64,000 bases of DNA from JAIYDJ01 sp031400505 (lineage in GTDB: Bacteria > Pseudomonadota > Alphaproteobacteria > Rhodobacterales > Rhodobacteraceae): contig JANNPZ010000092.1 of the NCBI GenBank assembly GCA_031400505.1, positions 1 to 64,000 of the forward strand. The letters are read 5' to 3'. Positions within the stretch are counted from its first letter, which is position 1; each line of letters starts with the position of its first letter. Under the pieces are notes generated by a model, which ran no database searches, was not told where the DNA came from, and was given only the letters and a program-made list of their open reading frames with translations. Of this stretch, positions 63,305 through 64,000 are shown piece by piece. Made by a program: the position numbers and the translations under genes.

Positions 63305-64000
63305 ATGCGCGATTTTCACTTGCCTGGACGCTCGGCCACCTATGCAAGCAACGGAATGTGCGCCACTTCGCACCCGCTGGCGGCTGCAACTGCAATCGAC
63401 ATCCTGAAGTCCGGCGGCAATGCGATGGATGCCGTAATCGCCGGGGCGGTTCTGCTGGGGATCTGCGAGCCGCAAATGACCGGTATTGGCGGTGACTGTT
63501 TCATGCTGATCAAACCGGCGGGCAGCGAGCAGGTTATCGCGCTGAACGGATCGGGCCGCGCGCCTGCCGGCCTGTCAGCCCGGGCGCTGCGAGACGCGGG
63601 CCATTCCACGATGCCACTTTACGCCGCTGCATCCGTGACCTTGCCGGGTGCGGTAGACGCGTTCTGCAAGGCATCGTCGGACTATGGACGGCTTGGGATC
63701 GACCGTCTGCTTGCCCCCGCCATCAGATATGCCGATGAAGGTGTCCCGGTGGCCCCGCGCGTTGCGTTTGACTGGGCGGGCAGCGAGCCATCCCTGACCG
63801 GCGATGCCCGCAAATTCTATTTGCTGGAAGGCAGCGTGCCCAAACCCGGCCAAATCTTTCGTGCTCCGGCACAGGCCGAGGTGTTGCGCCGGATTGCGGC
63901 ACAGGGTCGCGCCGGGTTCTATGCCGGCGAAGTGGCCGAAGACATGGTTTCCAGCCTGAACTCGCTCGGCGGGACGCATACGATGGCTGACTTTGCGGCT
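63305..64000 (+). CDS. gamma-glutamyltransferase family protein (partial, C-terminus outside window)
   Basis: The first 232 residues are open to the window end. GGAGAG precedes the ATG. The Ntn-hydrolase large-subunit features are seen: CATSHPLAAATAIDILKSGG, NAMDAVIAGAVLLGICEPQM, TGIGGDCFMLI and NGSGRAP. The self-cleavage Thr would lie beyond the edge. No signal peptide, so it may be a cytosolic family member. The 195 bp before it hold nothing I recognise. Confidence 0.92.
   Translation, partial: MRDFHLPGRSATYASNGMCATSHPLAAATAIDILKSGGNAMDAVIAGAVLLGICEPQMTGIGGDCFMLIKPAGSEQVIALNGSGRAPAGLSARALRDAGHSTMPLYAAASVTLPGAVDAFCKASSDYGRLGIDRLLAPAIRYADEGVPVAPRVAFDWAGSEPSLTGDARKFYLLEGSVPKPGQIFRAPAQAEVLRRIAAQGRAGFYAGEVAEDMVSSLNSLGGTHTMADFAA

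Overview
The window reads as a chromosomal segment of a GC-rich alphaproteobacterium, most likely family Rhodobacteraceae. Evidence for this: panC-panB and pgsA-moaD-moaE pairs with ATGA overlaps, an NAD-linked molybdenum formate dehydrogenase operon in fdsGBACD order, the amidase / aminotransferase / ftsK / lolA run, and a GC-rich intergenic repeat I recognise from this family. No rRNA, tRNA, insertion sequence, phage or CRISPR array is visible. Most of the window is core housekeeping DNA with one large accessory block.

Layout. 1-4.5 kb: four tightly packed minus-strand genes of unknown role (coiled-coil protein, unknown protein, large P-loop AAA ATPase, and a low-GC exported protein cut by the window edge). 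4.7-18.1 kb: housekeeping genes (panC, panB, a cupin, an L,D-transpeptidase lipoprotein, a secreted phytase-like esterase, a zinc-ribbon protein, moaE, moaD, pgsA, a TerC protein, an ExoD protein, uvrC, a PTR1-like SDR, a small membrane protein, an SppA-type protease). 18.2-25.1 kb: a LysR regulator and the fdsGBA-fdhD-fdsD operon, with palindromes suited to LysR binding in front of fdsG and a strong terminator behind fdsD. 25.1-26.8 kb: an exported caspase-fold protein lacking the catalytic Cys.

26.9-39.4 kb is a compact biosynthetic operon on the minus strand: a one-module type I PKS (KS-AT-KR-DH-ACP-TE), a GT2 glycosyltransferase, an NRPS (formyltransferase, an adenylation domain split by a luciferase-like flavin monooxygenase, a carrier) and its own phosphopantetheinyl transferase. 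Neighbouring genes abut or overlap. Next to it, 39.6-51.5 kb, is an exopolysaccharide locus: Wzy/ligase-like protein, WecG/TagA transferase, GT2, CpsD-like ATPase, Wzz-like protein, priming sugar transferase, Wzx flippase, two GT4 enzymes and an SGNH hydrolase. The PKS carries an in-frame copy of a GC-rich repeat in its AT domain; two more copies lie behind fdsD and behind the last GT4 gene.

51.6-64 kb returns to housekeeping: a thioredoxin-TPR protein, a LON-domain protein, a Trm112-like protein, a UbiH-type hydroxylase, an amidase, an aminotransferase, ftsK, a LolA-like protein, a lytic transglycosylase, hspQ, a STAS / HATPase pair and the start of a gamma-glutamyltransferase.

The best candidates for something undescribed are the PKS-GT-NRPS-PPTase operon next to the polysaccharide genes, and the four-gene ATPase operon at the left edge. 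No database search was possible; family names come from motifs and memory.
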